This document shows, piece by piece, positions 29,969 through 38,801 of a DNA stretch of 64,000 bases. A program made the translations under genes and the position numbers. The stretch comes from Sandaracinus sp. (GTDB taxonomy: Bacteria > Myxococcota_A > Polyangia > Polyangiales > Houyiibacteriaceae), in the NCBI GenBank assembly GCA_020633125.1, contig JACKEH010000007.1, positions 100,834 to 164,833 of the forward strand, given 5' to 3'. Below the pieces are notes generated by a model. It was not told the origin of the DNA. It searched no databases and saw nothing but the letters and a program-made list of their open reading frames with translations. The first letter of the stretch is position 1. Each line of letters starts with the position of its first letter.

Positions 29969-31258
29969 TCAGGGCGCGCGCAGCGCGTAGAGGTGACGGT
30001 CGTCGCTTCCGAAGTAGAGCGTCCCGTCCGGCGCGAGCGCGGGGCTCGAATCGACGTCGGCGTTGGCTTCGAACGCCCACCGAAGCTCTCCCGTCGGTGC
30101 GAGCGAGTAGAGGTAGTCGTCGTGCGCACCGAAGTAGACGTTGCCCGCGCGGTCGACGAGTGGCCCCGACGCGACGCCAATCTCGGTGGTGTCCGCGACC
30201 GTCACGCCGAAGTGCCAGCGCTCGTGTCCATCGGCCGCGTCGAGGCAGACGACACGCGGGCGCGGCCCGAACACGCCGACGTACACCGCACCCCCGGGTC
30301 CGAGGCCGACCGGCGCGCGCACCATGCCCTCCATCGCTGCAGACCAGCGAAGCGTTCCGTCCGGCGCGAGGGCGTAGACCTTTCGGTCGTCGCTTCCGAA
30401 GTAGACGGTGCCGTCGTCGCCGATCGCGGGGGACGAGTCGTTGTCGTCTTCGGTGCGGTAGGACCAGCGCAGCTCTCCGTCGGGGCTGATCGCGTAGAGA
30501 TGATCGTCCTGCGAACCGACGTAGATGGTTCCGTCGTCGGCGATCGCGGGCGTGGTGAAGATCTTGCCGCTCGCGCGAAAGCTCCAACGCACGGTTCCGT
30601 CGCGCTCGAGCGCGAAGAGCTCCGCGCCCGCCGCGACGTGCAAGCGGCCGTTCGGTCCTTGCGTCAGGCCGGTGTCCGCGTCGCCTTCGGTGGGGAGGCG
30701 CCAGCGAAGGTCCCCCTCGGACGTGAAGCTCGAGATCGCGCGTGCATCGCTGCCGACGTAGACGTTGCCTTGGTCGTCGACGAAGGGCGTCGAGTAGATC
30801 GGTCCGCCGAGCTCTCGAGACCAACGCTCGCGACCGTAGGGCGTGAGCGCGTGAAGCGTGCCGCCGTGATCGGCGACGTAGACCTCCCCCTCGGGCCCGA
30901 CCACCGGCTGCGCCGTGATGCGACCCGTGGTCTCGTGGCGCCACGCGAGCTCCGCCGCGCGTGGTCCGACGTACGCGCTGCGACCGGTGTGGCGACGGTC
31001 CCCACGAAACTGCCGCGGCGGCCCCTCGGGCCAGTCGGCGTCGTCGGGCGGGGTCGTCGGCGCCGGCGCGGCCTCACCAGGCACCGTCAAACCGGGGGCC
31101 GCCGCAGGTGCGCGCAACGACGCTTCGTCGTCACGCCCCAGCCACAGGACCAACATCGCCCCCGCCGCGCCGAGCCACATGGCGACGAGCAAGACGGTGC
31201 GTCGGGGAGCAGAGGGCGCGGGGCGCTCCGGCGGGGTCGTGGGCTCGTCGCTCGGCAC
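29969..31258 (-). CDS. PQQ-type beta-propeller protein, membrane-anchored
   Basis: A 429-residue protein with one N-terminal membrane helix (TVLLVAMWLGAAGAMLVLWL) after about 20 charged residues, a Pro/Ala linker, then at least seven repeats of a PQQ-like propeller (GQVYVADHGG-like units: DDGTIYVGSQDDHLYAI, DDGTVYFGSDDRKVYAL, PDGTLYFGSDDRHLYAL). Repeat units carry the W at the start of each blade (GELRWSY, GTLRWSA). The family includes BamB-like scaffolds and PQQ enzymes; no PQQ-binding residues could be confirmed, so a scaffold role is more likely. Start GTG (VPSDEPTTPP) was chosen because upstream residues are not coding-like. Divergent from radC. Confidence 0.82.
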   Translation of the reverse strand: MPSDEPTTPPERPAPSAPRRTVLLVAMWLGAAGAMLVLWLGRDDEASLRAPAAAPGLTVPGEAAPAPTTPPDDADWPEGPPRQFRGDRRHTGRSAYVGPRAAELAWRHETTGRITAQPVVGPEGEVYVADHGGTLHALTPYGRERWSRELGGPIYSTPFVDDQGNVYVGSDARAISSFTSEGDLRWRLPTEGDADTGLTQGPNGRLHVAAGAELFALERDGTVRWSFRASGKIFTTPAIADDGTIYVGSQDDHLYAISPDGELRWSYRTEDDNDSSPAIGDDGTVYFGSDDRKVYALAPDGTLRWSAAMEGMVRAPVGLGPGGAVYVGVFGPRPRVVCLDAADGHERWHFGVTVADTTEIGVASGPLVDRAGNVYFGAHDDYLYSLAPTGELRWAFEANADVDSSPALAPDGTLYFGSDDRHLYALRAP

Positions 31259-31467
31259 GTGGCTCGTTATCGCGACCGGGGTGTGCACGCAACGAAAGCG
31301 CAGAAGCCCGAGCCTGCGTGGCGTCGCGAGCTCCCTTTTTGCCCACCGGACGGGTCGCGTGTCTGGCGGCCGCCACGCCGTCGCCGCCCATCCGCCGCCA
31401 CCCACGTCGCAAGCCCTCGAAATCACACGACCGGCCGCCGGCACACCGCCTGCTCTTCGAGCGCACC

Positions 31468-32199
31468 ATGACTGGACCCCGCGAACGCCTCGTCGACGAA
31501 GGCGTGGCCTCTCTCTCCGACGTCGAGCTTCTCGTCGTCTTGCTCGGGACCGGCGTCGTCGGTACCGACGTCCACACGTTGGCGCGACGGCTCCTCGAAG
31601 CGGTCGGCGACCTGAACGCGCTCCTTCACGCGAGCCCCAGCGAGCTCGCCGCGGTCCCCGGCGTCGGTCCGGGCAAAGCCGCGCGGGTGGTGGCGTCCAT
31701 CGAGCTCGGACGCCGCGCGCTGACCCGCCCCTTGCCCAAGGGAAGACGCCTCGTGTCGAGCCGAGACGTCGACGCCGCGCTCCGCCCTCGCCTGGCCCGC
31801 GAGGAGGTCGAGCACTTCTTCGCGATCCTCCTCGACGCCAAACACCGCCCTACCGGAACCGTGCGGCTCTCTACGGGAAGCCTCGTCGCGTGCCCGGTCG
31901 ATCCAGCCACCGTCTTTCGGGTGCTCGTGCGCCAAGCGGCGGCGGCCGTGGTCTTCGTCCACAACCACCCCTCCGGTCATCCCGACCCGAGCCCCGAGGA
32001 TTTGGCCCTCACCCACCGCCTTCGGGACGCCGGCGATCTGCTCGGCGTGGAGGTCCTCGACCACGTGATCATCGGATCCGAGGGCTACTTCTCGTTCCTG
32101 GACGCGGGGCTCCTTCGCCGCGATCCCCACCCATCGCGGGAAAAACCGTGCGAAGCGGGGCTCGGAACGCCGGAGTCGACGCGGACGGCTCGTCCTTGA
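31468..32199 (+). CDS. radC: RadC-family JAB/MPN metalloprotein
   Basis: A 243-residue RadC (DUF2466) protein. The N-terminal helix-hairpin-helix is visible (LAAVPGVGPGKAARVVASIEL), followed by the JAMM metal motif: VFVHNHPSGHPDPSPEDLALT with the HxH and downstream Asp, and an upstream acidic residue in the FFAILLDAKHRPTG strand. Named for DNA repair, but its biochemical role is unresolved in all bacteria. The last ~20 residues are a loose Arg/Pro tail. Its stop codon lies inside the -35 region of the rpmH promoter. Confidence 0.92.
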   Translation: MTGPRERLVDEGVASLSDVELLVVLLGTGVVGTDVHTLARRLLEAVGDLNALLHASPSELAAVPGVGPGKAARVVASIELGRRALTRPLPKGRRLVSSRDVDAALRPRLAREEVEHFFAILLDAKHRPTGTVRLSTGSLVACPVDPATVFRVLVRQAAAAVVFVHNHPSGHPDPSPEDLALTHRLRDAGDLLGVEVLDHVIIGSEGYFSFLDAGLLRRDPHPSREKPCEAGLGTPESTRTARP

Positions 32200-32223
32200 C
32201 TCCCCCAAGGCGCCGTGCATACT
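32196..32223 (+). promoter_or_regulatory. Sigma-70 type promoter for rpmH
   Basis: TTGACT, 16-base spacer, CATACT: close to the -35/-10 consensus and rare in this GC-rich window. It leads into rpmH-rnpA-yidC-jag with a leader of about 90 bases, and overlaps the end of radC. Confidence 0.7.
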
Positions 32224-32318
32224 GCCCGCCCCTTGCGACCCGCTTCCGTCGGGTCCGACAGGACTTCCCCTCTGGGCCAAATCCAGCGGGCTCAACCCCT
32301 CCACACGGAGCTACTCCC

Positions 32319-32468
32319 GTGAAGCGCACGTATCAGCCCAGCCGAGTTCACCGCAAGCGCACCCATGGTTTTCGTGCCCGCATGAAGACCAAGGCCGGCC
32401 AGCAGGTTCTTCGTCGCCGACGCGCCAAGGGCCGTCTTCGCCTCGCCGTCGACACCTTCAAGAAGTGA
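32319..32468 (+). CDS. rpmH: Ribosomal protein bL34
   Basis: 49 residues, full length for bL34: it starts with GTG as MKRTYQPSRVHRKRTHGFR and continues MKTKAGQQVLRRRRAKGR. It is a small basic protein of the large ribosomal subunit. It heads the conserved rpmH-rnpA-yidC-jag cluster. The start has weak purine pairing (GGAG nine bases upstream). Nothing unusual. Confidence 0.97.
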   Translation: MKRTYQPSRVHRKRTHGFRARMKTKAGQQVLRRRRAKGRLRLAVDTFKK

Positions 32469-32523
32469 GCTGCGGCGGGCTTTCGCCCGCAGGCGGCCTC
32501 ACGCCGCACGCAGACCTTCGACG

Positions 32524-32961
32524 ATGTCGCAGCGGGACGACGGCCTCCCTGGCGGCCGCTCCGAGACGTTCGGGGCGGCCGATCGCGTTCGACGACGTGG
32601 GGAATATCGGCAGATCCAGAGCCGGGGCACCAAGGTGCACTCCCGGCGTTTCCTCTGGATGGTGCACCCCTCGCTGGTCGGCTCGGACGCCCCGCGCCTC
32701 GGCATCGTGGTGACCAAGAAGCTCGGATGTGCCGTGCGGCGAAACCGGATCAAGCGCGTTCTGCGCGAGGTCTTTCGACGAAACCGCACGCTCTTCCCCG
32801 ACGGGGTCGACGTGGTCGCGGTCGCGAAGAACGGCCTGGACGTCGCGAGCCTCGGCTACCACGACCTCCTCGAAGAGATTCGCGCGGCGCGGCTGAACCT
32901 TCAGCGTGCTGCCCGTCGAGCCCAGGCCGCTGCCGCCAGCCGCGAAGAGAAGGCCTCGTGA
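32524..32961 (+). CDS. rnpA: Ribonuclease P protein component
   Basis: A 145-residue RNase P protein, which helps the catalytic RNA mature tRNA 5' ends. The signature is LGIVVTKKLGCAVRRNRIKRVLREVFRR (RNR motif) after RRRGEYRQIQSRGTKV. The C-terminal tail is Ala/Arg-rich. ATG at 32524 is used; the first ~20 residues are variable in the family, so a later start is possible. Located 55 bases after rpmH, same operon. Confidence 0.95.
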   Translation: MSQRDDGLPGGRSETFGAADRVRRRGEYRQIQSRGTKVHSRRFLWMVHPSLVGSDAPRLGIVVTKKLGCAVRRNRIKRVLREVFRRNRTLFPDGVDVVAVAKNGLDVASLGYHDLLEEIRAARLNLQRAARRAQAAAASREEKAS

Positions 32962-33128
32962 CGGAGCGCTCGTTTCCCCCGGACCGGAAAGACACACGCC
33001 CTCTGGCGCGTAGTCTCGGTCTTCTCGCCACCGCCGGGTTGCGCGAGCCCGGCGCAGTTGGCAAAGGGTCCCGGCTGCGAGCGCCCTCCCCCCTCTCGCT
33101 CTGCCCCTGCGTGATCCCTCATGGATGA
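32958..33128 (+). CDS. Possible small ORF between rnpA and yidC
   Basis: A 56-codon frame starting with GTG that overlaps the rnpA stop as GTGA and running eight bases into yidC. In most bacteria yidD (membrane insertion factor) lies here, with conserved Cys and YQxxISP motifs. None of those motifs is present, so this is not yidD. The overlap style matches real coupled genes in the window, but the composition (Arg/Pro/Gly-rich) looks weak. Probably non-coding. Confidence 0.2.
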   Translation: MTERSFPPDRKDTRPLARSLGLLATAGLREPGAVGKGSRLRAPSPLSLCPCVIPHG

Positions 33129-34920
33129 CCCGAAGCGTCAGTTCCTCTTCGTCGGCGTCATCGGCGCCCTCGCGCTCGGCCTCTACTTTTGGCAGTCCGC
33201 GACCGCGCCGGAGGCCCCGCCGCTCGAGGCTGCGACCGCCGAGGAAGCGCCCGCCGCGGGCAGTGAGGTCGCAGACGACGAGCCCCCGGCCGCTTCGCCG
33301 GTCGACGCCGAGGCCCGCGCCGCCGCCGAGCAGCGCTTCTCGATCGAGACCGAGCACTTCGTCGCCGAGCTGAGCTCGCTCAGCAGCGGCGTGGTTTCCT
33401 ACCTTCCGAAGGACCACCGCTACGAGAAGAACGGCGAGCCGATGCAGCTCGTCACGACGCAGCGGGACACCTTCCACCCGCAACGCGTCGAGCTTCGCGG
33501 CGTCACCGTGCCCGCCGATGCGGTGTGGCAAGGCGAGCAGATCTCGCCGACCGAGGTCGTCTTCCGCTGGCAGGGCGACGGCTTCGAGGTGAGCCGCCGT
33601 GTGGTCGCCGGCTCTGCGCCCTACCAGCTCTGGAGCACCGTCGAGGTGCGCAACACCGGCCGCGCGACGCGCCCGGTCGGCATCGCCTTCCACACCGCAC
33701 ATTACGTCGCGAAGGACGCCGAAGAGTCGGGCTTCATCGGCGCGCCCTCGACCGCGATGAGCTTCGGTGTCTGCCGCTACGGCGACGGCACGGTCGAGCG
33801 CGAGCGGGGTGACGCGCTCGCGAAGGAGCCGATGGGCTTCGGCCCGAACGTGCAGTGGGCCGGCATCACCGACGCCTACTTCTCGAACGTGATCGCCGCC
33901 GACGAGCCCGCCGCCGCACGTTGCGTGCTTCGTGGCTCGCTCCGTGGTGGCACCGTCGACGATCCCCACGGCACGCTCTTCGAGAGCGAGCTTCGCTTCC
34001 CGCGCGTCGAGCTCGAGCCGGGAGCGACGACGAGCGCACGCGCCGTCGGCTACATCGGCCCCAACGACCGCACCACGCTTCGCGCCGCGGGCCACGAGTT
34101 GGTCGAGATCATCGACCTCGGTTGGTTCTCGTTCATCGCGGACGGCCTCACCGACCTCCTGGGCGTCATCCAGGGCTTCGTCGGCAACTGGGGCTTCGCG
34201 ATCATCCTGCTCACGCTGCTCGTGAAGCTCGTCTTCTTCCCGCTGACCATGAAGAGCTTCCGCTCGATGGCCGGCATGCGGAAGATCAAGCCGCAGATCG
34301 ACGAGCTGAACGCGAAATACGCCGACGACCGCGAGAAGAAGGCGGCGGCGATGATGGAGCTGTATCGAAAGGAGAAGATAAACCCGGCGTCGGGTTGTCT
34401 TCCCTCGCTGCTCCAGATGCCGGTGTGGTTCGCGCTCTACCGCTCGCTCTCGACGAACATCGAGCTGTACCACGCGCCCTTCGCGCTCTGGTGGACCGAC
34501 CTCTCGGCTCCCGATCCCTTCTTCGTCCTGCCCGGCCTGGTGGCGGTGCTCATGCACCTTCAGCAGCGCTTCACGCCGTCCACGATGGACCCCGCGCAGG
34601 CGAAGATGATGATGTACTTCATGCCGATCATGATCGGCGCCTTCATGCTCTTCTTGCCCGCCGGTCTCTGCCTTTACATGGTGACCAACTCCACCCTCAC
34701 GATGCTCCAGCAACGCATGATCTACGCGAAGCTGGACCGTGAGGACGCGGCCAAGAAGGACGCACCCGCGACCTCGGACGACTCCGACGACGCGGACGAC
34801 GATGACGACGACTCGAGCGAGGCGAGCGGCCTCGAGCCCGCCACGGGAACGTGGGGGAGCTCGCGCACGGCCCGACGCCTCGAGCGCAAGACTGCGAAGA
34901 AGAGGCAACGGCGTGGATGA
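33121..34920 (+). CDS. yidC: Membrane protein insertase YidC
   Basis: A 599-residue insertase that places proteins in the inner membrane. N-terminal helix (FLFVGVIGALALGLYFW), then the large periplasmic beta domain (SIETEHFVAELSSLSSGVVSY, FEVSRRVVAGSAPYQLW), then the conserved five-helix core: FAIILLTLLVKLVFFPLTMK, CLPSLLQMPVWFALYRSL, KMMMYFMPIMIGAFMLFLPA. The arginine of the hydrophilic groove is within LTMKSFRSMAGMRK-region helices as in the family. It ends with a long Asp-rich then Arg/Lys-rich tail. It overlaps jag by eight bases. Confidence 0.97.
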   Translation: MDDPKRQFLFVGVIGALALGLYFWQSATAPEAPPLEAATAEEAPAAGSEVADDEPPAASPVDAEARAAAEQRFSIETEHFVAELSSLSSGVVSYLPKDHRYEKNGEPMQLVTTQRDTFHPQRVELRGVTVPADAVWQGEQISPTEVVFRWQGDGFEVSRRVVAGSAPYQLWSTVEVRNTGRATRPVGIAFHTAHYVAKDAEESGFIGAPSTAMSFGVCRYGDGTVERERGDALAKEPMGFGPNVQWAGITDAYFSNVIAADEPAAARCVLRGSLRGGTVDDPHGTLFESELRFPRVELEPGATTSARAVGYIGPNDRTTLRAAGHELVEIIDLGWFSFIADGLTDLLGVIQGFVGNWGFAIILLTLLVKLVFFPLTMKSFRSMAGMRKIKPQIDELNAKYADDREKKAAAMMELYRKEKINPASGCLPSLLQMPVWFALYRSLSTNIELYHAPFALWWTDLSAPDPFFVLPGLVAVLMHLQQRFTPSTMDPAQAKMMMYFMPIMIGAFMLFLPAGLCLYMVTNSTLTMLQQRMIYAKLDREDAAKKDAPATSDDSDDADDDDDDSSEASGLEPATGTWGSSRTARRLERKTAKKRQRRG

Positions 34921-35476
34921 CCGCAAAGACAAGCCGCAGGACGGCGCGCTCTTCGTGACGAGCGCGGCGCCCGAGAAAACTCGGGCCCCGGCCAAGGACG
35001 TGGACGACGAGGGCAAGGCGGAAGAAGCCGCCGAGCTCCTCGACGAGATCCTCGAGCTCATGGACCTCGACGTGGACGTCGACGTTCGTGCCGAGGACGA
35101 CGAAGAGATCGTGCTCGACATCACCGGCCGCGACGCCGGACGGGCCATCGGCAAGAAGGGCGCGACGCTCGACGCGCTTCAGTTCGTGCTGAACAAGATC
35201 CTCAACCGCACCCCGGACAGCCGCCGCCACATCATCGTGGACAGCGGCGACTACCGAGAGCGGCACGAGCAGGGTCTGGTCACCCTCGCCAAGCGCGAAG
35301 CGAAGCGCGCGGTGACGGAGGGGCGCACGATCACGCTGCAGCCGATGAGCGCGCGTGACCGCCGCGTCATTCACCTCTCGCTCGCGAAGCTCGAGGGCGT
35401 CACCACGCTCTCGCAGGGCGAAGGCGCGCAGCGCCGCATCCAGATCATCCCGCAGCGACGCCGCAGCGCGCGCTGA
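34913..35476 (+). CDS. jag: Jag/KhpB-type R3H and KH RNA-binding protein
   Basis: A 187-residue protein. The KH domain is clear (ITGRDAGRAIGKKGATLDALQ, containing the GxxG loop as IGKKG), followed by the R3H motif (RRHIIVDSGDYRERHEQGL, ARDRRVIHLSLA). It binds RNA and in other bacteria works with KhpA and influences cell-shape genes. The N-terminal part is acidic (Asp/Glu) instead of the classical Jag-N domain. GTG start overlaps yidC, so the two are coupled. A terminator follows. Confidence 0.93.
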   Translation: MDDRKDKPQDGALFVTSAAPEKTRAPAKDVDDEGKAEEAAELLDEILELMDLDVDVDVRAEDDEEIVLDITGRDAGRAIGKKGATLDALQFVLNKILNRTPDSRRHIIVDSGDYRERHEQGLVTLAKREAKRAVTEGRTITLQPMSARDRRVIHLSLAKLEGVTTLSQGEGAQRRIQIIPQRRRSAR

Positions 35477-35495
35477 GCGACGACCTACCCGCGCA

Positions 35496-35520
35496 CGAGC
35501 CCGGCTTCGGACCGGGCTCG
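35496..35520 (+). terminator. Terminator after jag
   Basis: Perfect 9-bp stem CGAGCCCGG/CCGGGCTCG with a 7-base loop, 20 bases past the jag stop. The sequence after it, TCGCGTTCC, is only slightly T-rich. Confidence 0.6.
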
Positions 35521-35609
35521 TCGCGTTCCGTCGGCGTGCCTCCTGCTCGGAGCCGACTGTCGCCGCAGGCCCCGAAGAGGCGTCGGCACGCGGCAAACGC
35601 GGGAGCCCG

Positions 35610-36842
35610 ATGGCGGAAGGCCCCCGGGTGCGATATGGGAGCCCGGTCGTGGCGGAAGAACCGCAGCAGCCGGAGCGATTCGGCGACTTCGAGGTGGTGG
35701 GCCGTTTGGGCGCCGGAGGCATGGCGACCCTCTACGTCGCGCGGCGTGCCGACGCAGAGCAGCCCACGCCGGTCGCGATCAAGGTCGTTCACCAACACCT
35801 CTCCTCCGATTGGGAGGCGATGCGTTGGTTCATCGACGAAGCCCTGATCTCCATCCGCATTCGCCACCCGAACGTGGTGCGCGTCGACGAGCTCGGGGAG
35901 CAAGGCGGCCTCTACTACCTCGTCATGGAGTACGTCCACGGAGCGTCGCTGGCGCAGATGCTCGCGGCGCTCGGACGACAGGGCAAACGCCTCGACCCCT
36001 GGCTCTCGGCGTGGGTCGTCGCGCGCATCGCGGAAGGCCTTCACGCCGCGCACGAGCTGCGAGGTGACGAGGGCGAGCTCCTCGGCGTCATTCACCGCGA
36101 CATCAGCCCGCAGAACGTGCTCGTTTCCCACGAGGGCGAGGTGAAGCTCGTCGACTTCGGCATCGCGAAGGCGCGGGGGCGTGCCGAGCGCACGCGCGAA
36201 GGCGAGCTGCGCGGGAAGATTCGCTACCTCGCCCCCGAGCAGGTGGCGGGTGCCGCGCAGGACCGACGCGTCGACCTCTTCGCGCTCGGCGTGGTGCTCT
36301 GGGAGATGCTCACCCAACGACGCCTCTACGCGAGCCTCTCGCAGGACGAGCTGCTCGAGGCGATTCGCGACCCACGCGCCGAGCGGCCGAGCCTCTACCA
36401 ACAAGACATTCCGCCGGGCCTCGAAGGCTTCGTGCTCAACTGCATCGCCGCCAAGCCCGAGGAGCGGCCCCAGACCGCCGAGGTGATGCGCAACGAGCTG
36501 GAGGAGGTGCTTCGCAACGCTCCTCCGGAGTTCGACGGGCAACGCGCGCTCTCGGCGCTGATTCAGGACGTGCTCGGCGAGACCCTGTTGGCGAGCCTTC
36601 GCGCGATGCCGCCCGAGCTGGCGCAAGCCGCGGGCATCGATCTCGTCGAGCCGACGATCCCACGCGTGCGCCGGGACGAGACCGGAAAGCTGATCCTTCC
36701 GGCGGAGCCTGTGCCCGTGCCGGTGCCGGAGAAGAAGCCGGCCGGTGGAAGTCGCACCGAGGTCGTGCTCTGGGTCGTCGCCGTCATCGCGGCGCTCGGC
36801 GCGTTCGTCGGCGCGGCGTGGTTTCTGCTCTCCGACGGCTGA
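35610..36842 (+). CDS. Membrane-anchored Ser/Thr protein kinase
   Basis: A 410-residue Hanks-type kinase. Motifs: LGAGGMATLYVARR (glycine loop), VAIKVVHQH (Lys), GVIHRDISPQNVLV (catalytic loop), VDFGIAKA, IRYLAPEQ. The kinase spans about residues 20-290, followed by a linker and a single C-terminal membrane helix (VVLWVVAVIAALGAFVGAAWFLL) with only four residues after it, so it is tail-anchored with no sensor domain outside. Close in style to Pkn kinases of Myxococcota. It stands alone after jag and converges with a receiver/TPR pair. Targets unknown. Confidence 0.93.
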   Translation: MAEGPRVRYGSPVVAEEPQQPERFGDFEVVGRLGAGGMATLYVARRADAEQPTPVAIKVVHQHLSSDWEAMRWFIDEALISIRIRHPNVVRVDELGEQGGLYYLVMEYVHGASLAQMLAALGRQGKRLDPWLSAWVVARIAEGLHAAHELRGDEGELLGVIHRDISPQNVLVSHEGEVKLVDFGIAKARGRAERTREGELRGKIRYLAPEQVAGAAQDRRVDLFALGVVLWEMLTQRRLYASLSQDELLEAIRDPRAERPSLYQQDIPPGLEGFVLNCIAAKPEERPQTAEVMRNELEEVLRNAPPEFDGQRALSALIQDVLGETLLASLRAMPPELAQAAGIDLVEPTIPRVRRDETGKLILPAEPVPVPVPEKKPAGGSRTEVVLWVVAVIAALGAFVGAAWFLLSDG

Positions 36843-36861
36843 CGTCGGAGAGAATCCGACG
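36843..36861. terminator. Short bidirectional hairpin between convergent genes
   Basis: Stem CGTCGGA/TCCGACG with a GAGAA loop, immediately after the kinase stop and facing the end of the convergent receiver gene. No T-run; likely but weak. Confidence 0.35.
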
Positions 36862-36878
36862 GCTGACGCCGGGTCGCG

Positions 36879-37358
36879 TCAGCGACGACGCAGGTGATGC
36901 TCGGTGAGTGCGAGCGTGACTCGACCGATGTCGATCGGCTTTCGCAAGAGACGGTCGCCGCCGTAGCGACGCACTTCGTCCTCGGGGTACGCCCCCGTGC
37001 GCGCCGTGAGCAGGATGGGCACGTCGATCCGCGGCAGGTTTCGCGCGAAGGGCGGCAGCGCTTGCGAAGGCACGCGTTGCCGCAAGATGCGGGTCAGCAA
37101 GATGCCGTCGAGCACCGAGCCCGGAAGGTCGATGTCGAGCATGACGGCGACCAGGTCGTTCGCGTAGGTGCGCACGAGCTCGCACGCCTCGCGGTCGTTC
37201 TCGGCACGGAGCAGTCGGTAGGCGCGACGCAGACGCTCGCTCGCCGTGCTCCAGCTCTGATCGTCGACGTCGACGTAGAGAACGAGCGCGCGCCCGTCGG
37301 CTTCGTTCGTGGGCAGCGCCGTCCACCCGGGCGCCGGAGACCGTGCGACGTCGCTCAC
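36879..37358 (-). CDS. Response-regulator-like receiver domain protein
   Basis: A 159-residue single receiver-like domain. The fold is visible: VLYVDVDDQSWSTASERL at the N-terminus (acidic pair DD), VAVMLDIDLPG with the likely phosphorylated Asp, VPILLTARTG (Thr) and RLLRKPIDIG (Lys). The spacing between DIDLPG and the Thr strand carries an insertion of about 25 residues compared with normal receivers. No output domain, so it probably acts by protein contact. GTG start overlaps the upstream TPR-like gene's stop (GTGA), implying coupled translation. Confidence 0.82.
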   Translation of the reverse strand: MSDVARSPAPGWTALPTNEADGRALVLYVDVDDQSWSTASERLRRAYRLLRAENDREACELVRTYANDLVAVMLDIDLPGSVLDGILLTRILRQRVPSQALPPFARNLPRIDVPILLTARTGAYPEDEVRRYGGDRLLRKPIDIGRVTLALTEHHLRRR

Positions 37359-38722
37359 GAGTCGTCTCCCTTGCCACGGACGCCAATCGGTCGAATCGCG
37401 TGCACGACCACGGGCGGGGGACCGCCGAGCATGGTCGGATCTGGATCGTCCGCGCGCTTCATCTCGGCCTCGGTGCGCGGCACGTCCGGCGGAGGCGGCG
37501 GCCGCGAGCCGAAGGGCATCGTGGGACGCGGCCCCTTCCCCAGAATCGGCCCCTTCGTCTGCCCGAGCGCCTGCTCGACGGCTTCACGCGGCAGGGCGCG
37601 CGTGGCTTCGTCGTCGTCGTCGTCGGGAGGCGAAGGCGGCGACGAGATCGTGGTCGGCGGCACGACGATCTCGTCCGAGGGGCGGACCGCGGTCTCTTCT
37701 TCGAAGACCAAGAGCGGGTTGTCGACCATGCGCGTGGGCTCGCGCATCTCGTCCACACCCTCGTTCTCGGTGTGGTCGTCGAAGTCGACCTTCTCGCGGG
37801 TCGTCTCACGTGGCGGCGGCGCGAAGCTCCGATCGACGACCGGGCGCCCTTCGAGCACCCGCTGCAACCCGCGCACGGCGTCGAAGAGCTGCTGCAAGAG
37901 CGAGTCGCCAGGGCTCTTGCTCGCCAAGCTCCGGTAGATGGACGTCGCTCCGTCCAGGTTGCCCATGCGCAGCTGCATCGCCGCCGCCGGCCGGCCCGCG
38001 ACCGGCACGGTCTGAAAGCCCGTGAGCTCGGTCTGGAGCTGCGTCGTCATCTCGCGCGCGAGCAGCGCCGTCATCGGCAAGAGCGCCCGCGCGTCGACGT
38101 CGTCGGGTCGACTCCTCGCGTAGGCCTCCGCCGCTTCGTGCACGCCTTCGAGGTTTCGTTGCGCGAGCGGCACACGCAGCACCGCGGCGAGCGCGGAAGG
38201 CGCCATGCCCGTGGGCGCGTCGTCGTCGGGCGCGGAGCCCGCGTTGTCGAGCAGCATCCAGCGCAGGAGCGCGAGCCGACGCTCGGCCCAACCGGGCAAC
38301 GCCCCTTCGCGGAGCCGGTCTTCGAGGATCGCGAGCGCGACCGACGCCCCGCCGCTGAGCAACTCGCGGTGCATGTGCACGAGCGCTTCTTCGGCGTGGG
38401 CGGGCACGGGCGAGAGCAGCTCGCCGAGCAGGTTCGACCACTCTTCTGCGAGCTGTCCGAGGTCCACCCCGGCGAGCAGCGCCGACGCTTCGACCAGCCA
38501 GCCCTCACGAATCCAGCGGTCGACGAGCTCGAGGTCGAGGGTCGGAGTCGCCCCCGGCGGCAACGAGCCCCCACGCTCCAACGTGGCGAGCGCGAAGTGG
38601 GCATCCCCGTCGTGACCCCCGCGGGCCAACGCGCCACGCAGCACGATCTCGGCTTCGCGAAAAGCCCCTCGCGCCACCATCGCGCGCGCGACGTCGACGG
38701 GCGACGGAATCGGCTCGTTCAC
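37355..38722 (-). CDS. Large TPR-like cytoplasmic protein
   Basis: A 455-residue protein without signal peptide or membrane helix. Residues 1 to ~290 are helical and TPR-like (ARAMVARGAFREAEIVLRGALARG, RREL-type pairs, MQLRMGNLDGATSIYRSLAS). The last ~150 residues are a Pro/Asp/Glu-rich disordered tail. GTG start with a GGGAG six to nine bases upstream. It is co-transcribed with the receiver protein downstream and may be its interaction partner. Similar tail-rich TPR proteins occur in myxobacterial signalling loci; exact role unknown. Confidence 0.7.
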   Translation of the reverse strand: MNEPIPSPVDVARAMVARGAFREAEIVLRGALARGGHDGDAHFALATLERGGSLPPGATPTLDLELVDRWIREGWLVEASALLAGVDLGQLAEEWSNLLGELLSPVPAHAEEALVHMHRELLSGGASVALAILEDRLREGALPGWAERRLALLRWMLLDNAGSAPDDDAPTGMAPSALAAVLRVPLAQRNLEGVHEAAEAYARSRPDDVDARALLPMTALLAREMTTQLQTELTGFQTVPVAGRPAAAMQLRMGNLDGATSIYRSLASKSPGDSLLQQLFDAVRGLQRVLEGRPVVDRSFAPPPRETTREKVDFDDHTENEGVDEMREPTRMVDNPLLVFEEETAVRPSDEIVVPPTTISSPPSPPDDDDDEATRALPREAVEQALGQTKGPILGKGPRPTMPFGSRPPPPPDVPRTEAEMKRADDPDPTMLGGPPPVVVHAIRPIGVRGKGDDS

Positions 38723-38801
38723 GGCGCTCTCCCTCGGTCCGGACTCGGCCCCCCGCGTCGCATCGGAGCGAGGGTAGCAGCTTCGGGAGATGGGTCGCGT
38801 T

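Noticed and set aside
32958..33128. yidD between rnpA and yidC
   Set aside because: The short frame lacks the conserved Cys and YQxxISP motifs of YidD.
32200..35500. Replication origin near rpmH-rnpA
   Set aside because: No dnaA gene, DnaA-box cluster or AT-rich unwinding region was seen in the window.
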